Positions 1 through 7,357 are shown, counted from the stretch's first letter. The stretch is DNA of 33,330 nucleotides from Dehalococcoidia bacterium (GCA_022824925.1 JAJDYW010000047.1:1-33330), one strand, 5' to 3'. The notes: generated by a model not told the origin, from the sequence alone. A program made the numbers and translations.

Positions 1-28
1 CCGTGTGCTACCGTTACACCACTCGGCA
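1..28 (-). tRNA. tRNA-Gln, 5' part only (cut by window edge)
   Basis: Read on the minus strand, this begins with a U-initial acceptor half (TGCCGAG), then TG and a D-arm GTGTAACGGTAGCAC, before running off the window. A tRNA starting with U, with this D-arm form, fits bacterial tRNA-Gln. The anticodon lies outside the window, so the identity is an inference. It is the last of three tandem minus-strand tRNAs. Confidence 0.6.
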
Positions 29-47
29 AGAGCGCGGGTGCCAGAGC

Positions 48-135
48 TGGTGCCGAAGGCCGGACTCGAACCGGCACGGGCTTAACGCCCAACGGTGTTT
101 GAGACCGTCGCGTCTGCCAATTCCGCCACTTCGGC
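48..135 (-). tRNA. tRNA-Leu (anticodon CAA)
   Basis: The minus strand folds as a class II tRNA. The acceptor arms GCCGAAG and CTTCGGC pair. The anticodon stem is ACGGT/ACCGT with loop CTCAAAC, giving anticodon CAA. A long variable arm (GGGCGTTAAGCCC) follows, then a T-arm with GGTTCGAGTCC. The 3' CCA is encoded (TGG at 48-50 on the plus strand). The long variable arm together with CAA identifies leucine. Confidence 0.96.
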
Positions 136-194
136 TGCTGCGACCGTAGCCCCGCGTCGCGCGCCCGGTCAAGGACGGATCGCGGGAAAAGGCC

Positions 195-269
195 TGGAGC
201 GGAAGACGAGGGTCGAACTCGCGACCTCCTCCTTGGCAAGGAGGCGCTCTACCACTGAGCTACTTCCGC
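195..269 (-). tRNA. tRNA-Gly (anticodon GCC)
   Basis: On the minus strand the acceptor GCGGAAG pairs with CTTCCGC, and an encoded TCCA end follows. The D-arm is AGCTCAGTGGTAGAGC. The anticodon arm CTCCT-TGCCAAG-GAG places GCC at the anticodon, and the T-arm contains GAGTTCGACCCTC. It is the first gene of the tandem tRNA group Gly, Leu, Gln. Confidence 0.97.
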
Positions 270-279
270 CAGCCGGGCG

Positions 280-285
280 AGTATA
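280..285 (-). promoter_or_regulatory. Candidate -10 box for the tRNA cluster
   Basis: The minus strand carries TATACT, a five-of-six match to the sigma-70 -10 consensus, 10 bases before the tRNA-Gly 5' end. This is the usual distance for a short-leader tRNA transcript. No convincing -35 hexamer is seen at 16-18 bases. Confidence 0.5.
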
Positions 286-349
286 GCAAAGGCCCCACCT
301 ATGACCCGTCACGGGCAGCCTCGCCCCTGGCGGCCCTGACGGCGCCGAC

Positions 350-370
350 GGTCACGGTTCGAACCGGACC
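350..370. repeat. Near-perfect palindrome next to a stop codon
   Basis: A perfect 12-base palindrome, CGGTTCGAACCG (355-366), is flanked by GGTC and GACC, which extend it with one bulged A. It sits just beyond the stop of the minus-strand Cys-rich gene and before the tRNA promoter. It has no loop and no T-run, so it is not a textbook terminator. A protein-binding site or chance are both possible. Confidence 0.3.
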
Positions 371-376
371 AGGGTC

Positions 377-922
377 CTAATCGCCCAGCCTTGATGAATA
401 CCCAAGCGCCACCACGTCCTCGACGTATTGGCTGCGCCAGCCCGGATCGGGAACCCGCACATGGTGGTCCCGGAACCAGCGGTGGATGCGCAGGTACTCC
501 TCCTCCATGCGCGCCCGCCACCCGTCCTCCTCCCGGAACGTGTCCGGGTCGACCTCCTCCAGTTTGCGCGACATGTCCGCGAACGCGACTTCCGCCTCTT
601 CCTTCCAGTACGTCGAGAGGTAATCCAGCGACTCCTCGAGATTCCGCCGGCACTCGTCCAGCTGCACGCCCATCCAGCCCGCTTCGTCCATCAGCCGGCC
701 GTTCACCCGGTAGCGATCCGCGCACGACTCGCACACCACCACGAGCTTGCGCGCGTCGCAGTCCGACTTGTCCGCGCAGTCCTGGCAGCGCGCTGCGAAC
801 TCCGCCGCCTCGGTGCTGCGCGTGTAGCCCACGATCATCTCGTCGCCGAGCTTCTCGCAGGCCTGGCAGGCGAGTGTGCCCGCCAGGATCTCGTTGATCG
901 TCTTGTCCCAGTCGACCGACAT
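377..922 (-). CDS. Cys-rich protein of unknown function, possibly zinc-binding
   Basis: This is a 181-residue protein that I do not recognise. The start is the ATG at 920-922, preceded by a purine-rich stretch (GGGGGAAGAGGG). The longer frame upstream overlaps queD and looks like random coding. Seven cysteines lie in the first 70 residues: C19xxC22 (CQAC), C46xxC49 (CQDC), C55 and C64xxC67 (CESC), a spacing that suggests one or two metal-binding knuckles. The rest is charged, helical and rich in Trp, Glu and Arg, with no signal peptide or membrane segment. It lies 38 bases downstream of queD on the same strand, so co-transcription is likely, but a link to pterin or queuosine chemistry is only a guess. 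The ordered cysteines argue that the gene is real. Confidence 0.65.
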   Translation of the reverse strand: MSVDWDKTINEILAGTLACQACEKLGDEMIVGYTRSTEAAEFAARCQDCADKSDCDARKLVVVCESCADRYRVNGRLMDEAGWMGVQLDECRRNLEESLDYLSTYWKEEAEVAFADMSRKLEEVDPDTFREEDGWRARMEEEYLRIHRWFRDHHVRVPDPGWRSQYVEDVVALGYSSRLGD

Positions 923-960
923 TCGCGCCCTCTTCCCCCTGCGGAAATCCCCTCGCGAGC

Positions 961-1443
961 CTACTCGGCAGTATACCAACCGGCCTGTCCCGGCATTTCC
1001 TCGATCCCGACCGTCAGCCGCCTGATGTTGATCGCCCCCCGCTCGGCCAGCGCTGCCCGCAGCCGCACTGCGAACCACTCCGCCAGCCGCTCCGCCGTCG
1101 AGTTGTCGATGGGGAGCGCGGCCACGTCCGTCTTGGGGAAGACGTAGCGCTGATCCTCGTACGAGATTTCCCAGTCGCGCTCACCCTCCACGATCGTGAG
1201 CATCCGGCTCTCGAGCTGGAGCACGAACTTGTGGTCGAGCTCGTCCGCGATGGCCTTCGTCATCCGCTTCAGTTCGCCGAAGTCCCACACCCACGAGTCC
1301 TCCGTGAGCTCGCCCTCGACATCGACCATCACGTCGTAGTTATGGCCGTGGAGTGGCTCGCATTCCCCCAGGAACGTGGCGAAGTGGGCGGCGGCGAAGC
1401 GCAGCCGGTTGCGTTCAACGGTGACGCGGCGGGTGACGGGCAT
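961..1443 (-). CDS. queD: 6-carboxytetrahydropterin synthase / 6-pyruvoyl-tetrahydropterin synthase family
   Basis: This 160-residue protein has the PTPS fold. Such enzymes convert dihydroneopterin triphosphate to 6-carboxy- or 6-pyruvoyl-tetrahydropterin; in bacteria this is usually the first dedicated step toward the queuosine/7-deazaguanine precursor. Zinc ligands are H20 (FAAAHF) and H32 and H34 (LHGHNY), with the catalytic Cys four residues before the HGH motif (C28). A C-terminal GIEEMPG stands where the family has its substrate-binding Glu. The chosen ATG (1441-1443) has GGAGG upstream; the longer frame adds non-conserved residues. No queC, queE or queF is in the window, so the exact product (QueD or another PTPS subtype) is inferred. 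The Cys-rich gene follows 38 bases downstream. Confidence 0.85.
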   Translation of the reverse strand: MPVTRRVTVERNRLRFAAAHFATFLGECEPLHGHNYDVMVDVEGELTEDSWVWDFGELKRMTKAIADELDHKFVLQLESRMLTIVEGERDWEISYEDQRYVFPKTDVAALPIDNSTAERLAEWFAVRLRAALAERGAINIRRLTVGIEEMPGQAGWYTAE

Positions 1444-1524
1444 GAGGTGGCCTCCGGGTGCTGATCGATCCCGATCGTCGCACCCTCGGGCCACACACGC
1501 TCGCCCGCGGGAGACGAACCGGTG

Positions 1525-2037
1525 CTAGCCGCGGCCCAGCAGCCCTCCTGCGTCCATGGCGAAGATGCCCTGCATGTCGCGGTTGATGCGCAGCTGCAGG
1601 TAGGCGCGCAGCTTCGTGATCTGCTCCGGGGCCTCCTCCCAGCCCTCCCCGTCAAGCTTGTGCAGGTGCCCGAGCGCTTCCGTCAGGAGCTCGCTCAGCT
1701 CACCGTAGCTCTCGTGGATGGCCGTGAACGCCGGCAGCTCCGGGAACTCGGGGGCCGCCGCCGCCCGCTCGGCGATGGCCTGCAGCGCCGCCGCCGCTTC
1801 GCCCTCCCGCGAGGCCACCGCCACGGCCGCCTCGCCGAGGACGCGCGACATGCGGTTGCACTCGTCCGCCATCCACTGCTGCTCCAGCGGCAGCCGCCGC
1901 TCTACGGAAACCAGCATCTGCTGGATCATCTGCACCGTGACCTTCGCCGCGTTGGTCTGCAGCTCCGGCATCACGTCGCGTTCGAGGCTTTCGCGGATCA
2001 GCTCCAGCACCCGCGCCGAACTTGGATTCGTGAACAT
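1525..2037 (-). CDS. Small helical protein paired with the APH-fold kinase (DUF6285-like)
   Basis: This 170-residue protein is nearly all alpha-helical and rich in Ala, Glu and Leu. Its N-terminus (VLELIRESLERDVMPEL) resembles the opening of the small DUF6285 proteins that often follow phosphotransferase genes in acyl-CoA dehydrogenase loci. This is a resemblance judged by eye, not an alignment. The gene starts only 5 bases after the phosphotransferase stop, so the two are almost certainly co-transcribed and perhaps functionally paired. It has no cysteine cluster, signal peptide or membrane segment. The ATG at 2035-2037 was chosen because the longer frame lies wholly inside the upstream gene. 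Function is unknown; a regulatory or chaperone subunit for the kinase is possible. Confidence 0.6.
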   Translation of the reverse strand: MFTNPSSARVLELIRESLERDVMPELQTNAAKVTVQMIQQMLVSVERRLPLEQQWMADECNRMSRVLGEAAVAVASREGEAAAALQAIAERAAAAPEFPELPAFTAIHESYGELSELLTEALGHLHKLDGEGWEEAPEQITKLRAYLQLRINRDMQGIFAMDAGGLLGRG

Positions 2038-2042
2038 CGCGC

Positions 2043-3089
2043 CTACTCCTCCGCCTCGGGGTACCCGAGGATCGCGCAGTAGCCGGGCTGGGCGGCCACC
2101 AGCGGCTGCAGCATGTACGTGCTCAGGAAGTTCTGGCTCTCGCCGGCGAGCCCGCGCCGTACGGCGTCCAGGATGGGCGCCGCCAGCGCCGCCGACGAGA
2201 ACACCATGAAGAAGCCGACATCCTCCATCGTCACGGGAATGCCGCTCAGCTTCGTGTAGTGCTCCAGGAAGCCCCCGTCGGCCTTCACGCTCCCCGCGAT
2301 ATCGAAGCCCGTGATCGCCGAGAGCTGCCAGAGCCAGCCGATGTCCTCCCGCGGGTCGCCCACGTGTGCCGCCTCCCAGTCGATGATGCCCGTGATGCGG
2401 CCGTCCTCGTAGAGGAAGTTCGAAGGCTGGTAGTCGCCGTGACACATAGCCAGGGGCACCGGCTTCGGCAGGCTGTTCGGCAGGCTCGCGTACATGTCGT
2501 AGAACACCGGCAGCGGGTCGAACGCGATCCCCTTGTAGCTCTCCATGAAGAACTCGGTCGAGCTCGTCATGTACGACTCCCAGCTCGAGGCATCGATACC
2601 GACGCCCCGTGCGTCGCGGAAGTCGCCGTCCGGGTCGAGCGTGTCGAGCGAGGTCGCGTGCAGCTCGGCCAGCCGTTCGCAGAACTCGGTCGCGACCGCC
2701 TCCGCCTCGTCCTCGTTCCCGGGGGCGAAGAGCGGCGTGAGGTCTGCGCTCCCGCGGGCCCGCTCCATCACCATAGCCGGGCGTTCAAGCGTCCCGCCGT
2801 GCTCGTCGAGGAAGTAGGCCCTGGGGACGGGAATGCCCGTGCGTTCCCCCACCCGCTCGAGGATCTGGAACTCGAGCCGCCGCTTGGTCGGCAGGATGTC
2901 GATCTCCGGTGGCGGGTCGCGCCGGACGATCAGCGGGAGCCGTTCGCTGCTTCCCCCGCCCTCGATCACCGCGTCGGCGCTGTAGGTCTCCTGCGAGTAG
3001 CCGCCCGCCAGCAGCTGGAAGTCCTCGATCCGCACCGACTCGGCGTCGGGGCGGTTCTGCTGGATGAATCGCTGAAGCTGAGCCTCCAT
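2043..3089 (-). CDS. Aminoglycoside phosphotransferase-fold kinase (ACAD10/11-like)
   Basis: This 348-residue protein has a protein-kinase-like APH fold. The catalytic loop CHGDYQPSNFLYE carries the Brenner motif HGDxxxxN, and the metal-binding loop is IIDWEAAHVGDP. The N-terminal lobe has a plausible nucleotide-binding segment (LLAGGYSQETY). Full-length proteins of this type are generally not antibiotic-resistance enzymes; they resemble the kinase domain of ACAD10/11, which acts on hydroxylated acyl-CoAs. That substrate is inferred here and no acyl-CoA dehydrogenase is adjacent. The ATG has GGAGGG about ten bases upstream and a TAGACT box further up. The small helical gene follows 5 bases downstream. 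Its promoter separates it from ggt (58-base gap). Confidence 0.82.
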   Translation of the reverse strand: MEAQLQRFIQQNRPDAESVRIEDFQLLAGGYSQETYSADAVIEGGGSSERLPLIVRRDPPPEIDILPTKRRLEFQILERVGERTGIPVPRAYFLDEHGGTLERPAMVMERARGSADLTPLFAPGNEDEAEAVATEFCERLAELHATSLDTLDPDGDFRDARGVGIDASSWESYMTSSTEFFMESYKGIAFDPLPVFYDMYASLPNSLPKPVPLAMCHGDYQPSNFLYEDGRITGIIDWEAAHVGDPREDIGWLWQLSAITGFDIAGSVKADGGFLEHYTKLSGIPVTMEDVGFFMVFSSAALAAPILDAVRRGLAGESQNFLSTYMLQPLVAAQPGYCAILGYPEAEE

Positions 3090-3112
3090 CTTGGGGTACC
3101 CTCCAGCGCGAG

Positions 3113-3118
3113 AGTCTA
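3113..3118 (-). promoter_or_regulatory. Candidate -10 box for the phosphotransferase gene
   Basis: TAGACT on the minus strand lies in the 58-base gap upstream of the phosphotransferase. A start about seven bases downstream would leave a short leader that keeps the GGAGGG ribosome site. The same TANNNT pattern recurs before other genes here. No clear -35 is visible. Confidence 0.4.
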
Positions 3119-3147
3119 CGGCGGCGTCCCCGTTCGCTCAGCCCCGC

Positions 3148-4749
3148 TCAGGTAACGATCGCGATCCCTTCGCCGCGCAGGTCGTGCGCCGCCGCGATCC
3201 CCCCGCCCGTCAGCACTGCCAGGCAGGCCCGTCCCGTCCACCCGTCCCAGGCCGGCAGCCGCTCGAACGCGAGGCCCTCCGCCCGCAGCGCTTCCCCGAG
3301 CGTGTCCGGCGTGCGCGCCTCCGCGTGGAGCGAGCCGTCGGTGTCGAGCGCCCACCGCGCGGCGTCGAGCGCGTCCTGCGGGTCCGCGCCCCCGCGCAGC
3401 ACCGCGTCGAGCACCTGCACGTTCGTCTGCGGCTGGCGGTGCGCCCCGGGCGTCCCCCCGGCCGCGACGAGCGCCCCGTCGCGCGGCCCCGCCGGCTCCC
3501 CCGCCAGCGGCAGGTCGGGCTGCGACGTGACGACGTAGCTGTGGAGCGTGTGCATCGGGCGCTTCCTGCCGGCGAGCTCGTTCGGGTGGCCCGGCTCGAG
3601 GCTGAATCCCCGCATCCGGTTGTTGAACACCACCCCCGTGCTCGCCGAGAGCACCCCGCTCCCCCAGGCCGAGAACACCGACTGGATCAGCGAGACCGCG
3701 TTCCCCTCCCCATCGATCGCGACCAGCGCCGTCGTGTCGCCGTCGCCCCCGCCCCCGGCCGCCGTCCCCGCGGGTGTGCCGCCCGCGCGCAGCAGTGCCG
3801 CCGCGTCGAAGCCCGTGACCCGTGGGTCGCCCGCTTCCGCGTCGACTGCCGCGAACGCCTCCCGCAGCGCTTCGACCTGCTCCCGGACACCGGGCTGCGC
3901 CTGGTCCAGCCGGCGCAGGGCGAGCATCGTGACGAGCCCGCGCGAGGGGGGCGGCTGCGTGTGCACGAGTAGCCCACCGAACGTGGTCGAGAGCGGCTCG
4001 ACCCACTCCGCGGGGGCCCGCCAGTCGTCCGGCGTGAAGCCCGCGCCGAGCCCGTTCAGGGCCGCGATGCATGCCTCCGCCACCTCGCCCTCGTAGAACG
4101 CCGCCGCGCCGCCCTCTGCCAGCGCCCGGAACGTGGCCGCCAGCTCCGGTTGTACGACGAGCTGACCCCCGTCCCCCGCGACGTGCCCGAACGTCGTCTT
4201 GAACGCCCCCGCCGGGTAGACGCGCTCACGCCCGACCCCCACGGCCCGCGCCATCGCCCGCGAGGCGGGATGCCCCTCCCGTGCGATGCGCTCGGCGTCC
4301 TCCAGCACCCGCGACCATGGCAGCCTGCCGTGGCGCTCGTGGAGCGCTCCCCACCCCGCCACGCACCCCGGCACGGTCACCGCCAGCGCTCCTGTGTCGG
4401 GCACGCCGCCCATGGCCCGGTAGTCCTCGGGATCCGCGCTCGCGGGCGCCGGGCCGGAGCTGTTCAACGCCTCGACGCCCCCGTTGGTGGCGTCGTAGAC
4501 GACCGCGAACGAGTCCCCGCCGAGGTGGCTCATGTACGGCTGCACGACCGTGAGCACGGCCGCCATCGCGACTGCCGCGTCGGCGGCGCTGCCGCCGTCC
4601 TGCAGCGCCCGTCGGCCGGCCGCCGCCGCCAGCGGGTGGTCGGCGATGACGCAGGTGTTGGCGCCCCGCAGGGCGCCCCGGCGCGGCCCGTCACCCTCCC
4701 CGACGCCCTCGACGCCTTCGCGTCCGCCGCCCGCGGGCTGCTCCGTCAT
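3148..4749 (-). CDS. Gamma-glutamyltransferase family protein, cytoplasmic YwrD-like
   Basis: This 533-residue Ntn-hydrolase precursor belongs to the gamma-glutamyltranspeptidase family, which cleaves gamma-glutamyl bonds such as that of glutathione. The self-processing nucleophile is the first Thr of GDGDTTALVAID (T339), followed by the conserved GNAVSLIQS and FNNRM segments. There is no signal peptide, unlike periplasmic GGTs. The C-terminal GGTPGAHRQPQTNVQ matches the GGDGQPQTQ-type loop of soluble YwrD-like members better than classical GSPGG. The usual SGG motif reads SRG (PPPSRG), and TTH reads TTA, so substrate choice may differ. The ATG at 4747-4749 was used; a GTG one codon upstream is possible. 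It lies 16 bases after the peroxiredoxin gene, suggesting thiol or gamma-glutamyl metabolism. Confidence 0.85.
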   Translation of the reverse strand: MTEQPAGGGREGVEGVGEGDGPRRGALRGANTCVIADHPLAAAAGRRALQDGGSAADAAVAMAAVLTVVQPYMSHLGGDSFAVVYDATNGGVEALNSSGPAPASADPEDYRAMGGVPDTGALAVTVPGCVAGWGALHERHGRLPWSRVLEDAERIAREGHPASRAMARAVGVGRERVYPAGAFKTTFGHVAGDGGQLVVQPELAATFRALAEGGAAAFYEGEVAEACIAALNGLGAGFTPDDWRAPAEWVEPLSTTFGGLLVHTQPPPSRGLVTMLALRRLDQAQPGVREQVEALREAFAAVDAEAGDPRVTGFDAAALLRAGGTPAGTAAGGGGDGDTTALVAIDGEGNAVSLIQSVFSAWGSGVLSASTGVVFNNRMRGFSLEPGHPNELAGRKRPMHTLHSYVVTSQPDLPLAGEPAGPRDGALVAAGGTPGAHRQPQTNVQVLDAVLRGGADPQDALDAARWALDTDGSLHAEARTPDTLGEALRAEGLAFERLPAWDGWTGRACLAVLTGGGIAAAHDLRGEGIAIVT

Positions 4750-4765
4750 CACGCGCCCCGGTCGC

Positions 4766-5236
4766 TCACTCCGCTCGCAGCAGCTCCAGGACGGCCTCGG
4801 CGTTGTCGGCCGCCTTCGCCCGCTTCCACACCTTCGTGAGCGTCCCGTCCGGCCCCACCACGAACGTCGAACGCGTCATGCCGATGCTCTTCCGGCCGTA
4901 CAGGGTCTTCTCGCCCCACGCTCCGTACTCGGTCGCGACCTTCGCGTCCTCGTCGACCAGCAGGGGGAAGGGCAGGTCGTACTTCTCCCGGAATTTGGTG
5001 TGTGAGGCCGCGCTGTCCGTCGAGACCCCCAGCACGACCGCGCCCTCCTCGCCGATCGCCTCGTGGTGGTCGCGGAACCCGCAGGCCTGCTTCGTGCAGC
5101 CCGGCGTGTTGTCCCGCGGATAGAAGTAGAGCACCACCTTCTTGCCGCGGTAGTCCGCTAGCCGGTGGGTGTTCCCGTCCTGGTCAACCAGCTCGAAGTC
5201 CGGGGGCGTATCGCCCGCTCCCAGGGTGATTGGCAT
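4766..5236 (-). CDS. bcp: Thioredoxin-dependent peroxiredoxin, Bcp/PrxQ type
   Basis: This 156-residue peroxiredoxin reduces hydrogen and alkyl peroxides in the cytoplasm using thioredoxin. The peroxidatic Cys is C47 in YPRDNTPGCTKQACGF, and the resolving Cys is C52, five residues later, the arrangement typical of alpha-helical two-Cys PrxQ/Bcp. The active-site Thr/Pro (TPGCT) and the later Arg (GMTRSTFVV) are present. Length is normal for the family. The ATG has GGGAGG at good spacing. It sits between a PPOX-fold protein (24 bases upstream) and ggt (16 bases downstream) on the same strand, consistent with an oxidative-stress operon. Confidence 0.95.
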   Translation of the reverse strand: MPITLGAGDTPPDFELVDQDGNTHRLADYRGKKVVLYFYPRDNTPGCTKQACGFRDHHEAIGEEGAVVLGVSTDSAASHTKFREKYDLPFPLLVDEDAKVATEYGAWGEKTLYGRKSIGMTRSTFVVGPDGTLTKVWKRAKAADNAEAVLELLRAE

Positions 5237-5260
5237 CGTGTCCTCCCGTGGGTCCGCTGC

Positions 5261-5668
5261 CTACCGGATCACGCCCGAGACGCGCTCGGGGTGGATCCGC
5301 AGGATCACGCGCCGCTGCTGCTCCAGCCAGGCGGGCAGGTCCTCCGGCTCGGTGAAGCCCGAGCCCTTGATGTTCTCGAACACGAGGTGCGTCGCCTGTT
5401 CGAGGTTCTCCCGCTCGATGTCGCACCGGCCCTCGACCGTCACGAAGTTGAACGGCGCCGCGTCGTTGAACACCGTGATCGTGATCCGCGGGTCGTTCTC
5501 GAGCGTGCGCACCTTCAGCGTCGGCGCCGTCGTGCTCACGACGATCGTGTCGTCCTCGCGCGCGTAGGCCACGACCGAACTGCTCGGCTGGCCGCTCTTC
5601 CGTACCGTCGTGATGACGGCCCAGCGGTTCTCGCTGACGAACCGGTCAAACGCTTCCGTTCCAATCAT
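5261..5668 (-). CDS. PPOX-class flavin/F420-binding split-barrel protein
   Basis: This 135-residue protein has the pyridoxamine-phosphate-oxidase split-barrel pattern: RWAVITTVRKSGQPSSSVV at the start, a beta-strand VVSTTAPTLKVRTLENDPR, and FVTVEGRCDIE in the middle. Such small PPOX proteins use FMN or F420 to reduce or oxidise varied substrates; the cofactor cannot be read from sequence here. The start is the ATG at 5666-5668, preceded by GGAGGAGG. A GTG 57 bases further upstream would add a non-conserved tail and is rejected. It is first in the run PPOX, bcp, ggt. The gene 5' to it is divergent. Confidence 0.82.
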   Translation of the reverse strand: MIGTEAFDRFVSENRWAVITTVRKSGQPSSSVVAYAREDDTIVVSTTAPTLKVRTLENDPRITITVFNDAAPFNFVTVEGRCDIERENLEQATHLVFENIKGSGFTEPEDLPAWLEQQRRVILRIHPERVSGVIR

Positions 5669-5742
5669 CCGCGCCTCCTCCGGGTGGGGTGCCCCTATTC
5701 TCCCGATCCGGGGGCCACGGGTCACGCGCTCCGGTCCCCGCC

Positions 5743-5748
5743 TAGAAT
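5743..5748 (+). promoter_or_regulatory. Candidate -10 box for the thioredoxin-fusion gene
   Basis: TAGAAT lies 40 bases before the ATG at 5789, in the divergent gap after the PPOX gene. The implied leader includes the GGGAGG ribosome site just upstream of the start. No convincing -35 is present. Confidence 0.4.
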
Positions 5749-5788
5749 GTCGCCCACCACGGTTCCCACGCCCGCCCCGGGAGGCGCC

Positions 5789-7357
5789 ATGTCCCAGCTA
5801 CCAGCCTTCACCCTCGCCGACGGCGACGGCCGCGACCGCGCCTTTCCCTCCGGCCGCCCCTCGCTCCTCGCCTTCGTGAAGGAGGACTGCCCCACCTGCG
5901 GCCTCTCCATGCCCCTCATCCAGGCCGCCCACGAGGCCTTCGGCGAGGCCGTCGACGTGCTCGCCATCGGCCAGGAGGCGGAGGGCAACGCCGTCCTCGT
6001 TGAGCGCCACGGCCTCACCGCCCCCATGCTCGACGACAGCGCCCTGCATGCCTCCTACGCCTACGATCTCGACACCGTCCCCACCCTCATCCTCGCCGGC
6101 CCCGACGGCGACGAGCTGAACCGCTTCATCGGCTTCGGGCGCGAGGACTGGCAGGACCTCTTCGGCGACCTTGCCGGCATCGCTGGCGTCGACGCCCCCG
6201 ACCCCGGCTGGGAGGTCTACCCCGACTCCCGTCCCGGCTGCGGCTCCCGCTCCGTCGAGCCCGGCATCGCCGAGCGCCTCGCCGCAGAGGCGGAGGGCAG
6301 CCCCCTGCGCGCCCGCCGCATCGACATCGGCGCCGGCGACGACCTGCACGAGTTCCTCTTCGACCAGGGCCTCACCGACGGCCTCCCCGTTGTCCCCCCC
6401 ACCCCCGAGCGCGTCCTGCGCATGCTCGCAGGCACGACCCGCGACGCCCAGGAAATCGTCGCCGTCGTTCCCCCCAACCTCGCCCCCGCAACCGTCGAGA
6501 AGGTCGCCATCAACGCCGTCATGGCCGGCTGCAGGCCCGAGTACCTGCCGGTGGTGATCAGCGCCGTCGAAGCCTGCGTAACCGAGGAGTTCAACGCCCA
6601 CGGCGTCTGGGCGACGACCATGGGCGCCGCCCCCGCCGTCGTCGTCAACGGACCCATCCGCCACCACCTCGGCATGAACATGCGGCTGGGCGCGCTCGGC
6701 CAGGGGAACCGCGCCAACGCCGCCATCGGCCGCGCCCTCCGCCTCGTCATGCGCAACGTCGGCGGGGCGAAGCCGGGCGGCACCGAGCGCTCCACCCTCG
6801 GCACCCCCATGAAGTACACCCTCTCCTTCGCCGAGTGGGAGGAGCGCAGCCCCTGGGAGCCCATGCACGTCGAGAAGGGCTTCGAGCCCGACGACAACGT
6901 CGTCTCCGTCTTCCCCGCGACGAGCGGCCCCCAGCTCCTCGTCGACCAGACCGCGCGCACGGCCCGCGCCCTCACCGGCATCCTCGGCCTCACGATGGCC
7001 TCCGTCGGGAACGCACGCACGCCCACCGGCCACGTCCTCTTCGTCGTCTGCCCCGAGCACGCCGACACCATCTCCCGCGACGGCTGGAGCAAGCAGGACG
7101 TGAAGGACTACCTCGTTGAAGTCACCCGGGTGCCCCTCCGCGACCGCCTCGCCACCGCCGACGCCGGCGGCATCGAGCCCTCCCAGTTCGGTCCCGGCGG
7201 CCCCACCGAGGAGCAGCTCGACACCCCCTGGTCGAAGTTCCGCTCGACCGACTTCATCCACATGGTCGTGGCCGGCAGCGAGGCGGGGAAGTTCTCCGCC
7301 GTCCTCGCCGGCTGGGCGAGCGCGCCCGTCAGCCGCAAGATTGAAAACATCCCGTAA
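5789..7357 (+). CDS. Thioredoxin-like domain fused to a large DGLPVVPPT-type domain of unknown function
   Basis: This 522-residue two-part protein starts at an ATG with GGGAGG upstream. Residues 1-130 form a thioredoxin/TlpA-like domain with redox motif CPTC (34-37, in KEDCPTCGLS), a cis-Pro-like TVPTL (96-100) and the usual GFGR end. A linker holds a conserved-looking PGCGSRSVEPG (149-159). Residues 180-522 form a second domain opening with FDQGLTDGLPVVPPTPERV and rich in Gly, Asn and Ala. I recall similar domains annotated as unknown-function proteins found with UGSC-type (seleno)proteins; that memory is not certain. There is no signal peptide, so it is probably cytoplasmic. Plausibly the thioredoxin part delivers electrons or thiols to the second domain. 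Codon bias matches its neighbours. Confidence 0.75.
   Translation: MSQLPAFTLADGDGRDRAFPSGRPSLLAFVKEDCPTCGLSMPLIQAAHEAFGEAVDVLAIGQEAEGNAVLVERHGLTAPMLDDSALHASYAYDLDTVPTLILAGPDGDELNRFIGFGREDWQDLFGDLAGIAGVDAPDPGWEVYPDSRPGCGSRSVEPGIAERLAAEAEGSPLRARRIDIGAGDDLHEFLFDQGLTDGLPVVPPTPERVLRMLAGTTRDAQEIVAVVPPNLAPATVEKVAINAVMAGCRPEYLPVVISAVEACVTEEFNAHGVWATTMGAAPAVVVNGPIRHHLGMNMRLGALGQGNRANAAIGRALRLVMRNVGGAKPGGTERSTLGTPMKYTLSFAEWEERSPWEPMHVEKGFEPDDNVVSVFPATSGPQLLVDQTARTARALTGILGLTMASVGNARTPTGHVLFVVCPEHADTISRDGWSKQDVKDYLVEVTRVPLRDRLATADAGGIEPSQFGPGGPTEEQLDTPWSKFRSTDFIHMVVAGSEAGKFSAVLAGWASAPVSRKIENIP

Noticed and set aside
95..286. Short plus-strand frame across the tRNA genes
   Set aside because: It overlaps tRNA-Leu and tRNA-Gly on the opposite strand and has no recognisable content.
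350..370. tRNA remnant or attachment site, because of the GGTTCGAACC core
   Set aside because: The flanks cannot form a T-arm with a seven-base loop on either strand, and no integrase or repeated edge is nearby.
2043..3089. Antibiotic-resistance aminoglycoside kinase
   Set aside because: The APH fold is broad. Full sequence style and the small downstream partner fit the ACAD10/11-like metabolic kinases, and no resistance context is present.
5261..5725. Longer PPOX protein from a GTG at 5725
   Set aside because: The added residues are not conserved in the family, and the ATG at 5668 has a strong GGAGGAGG.
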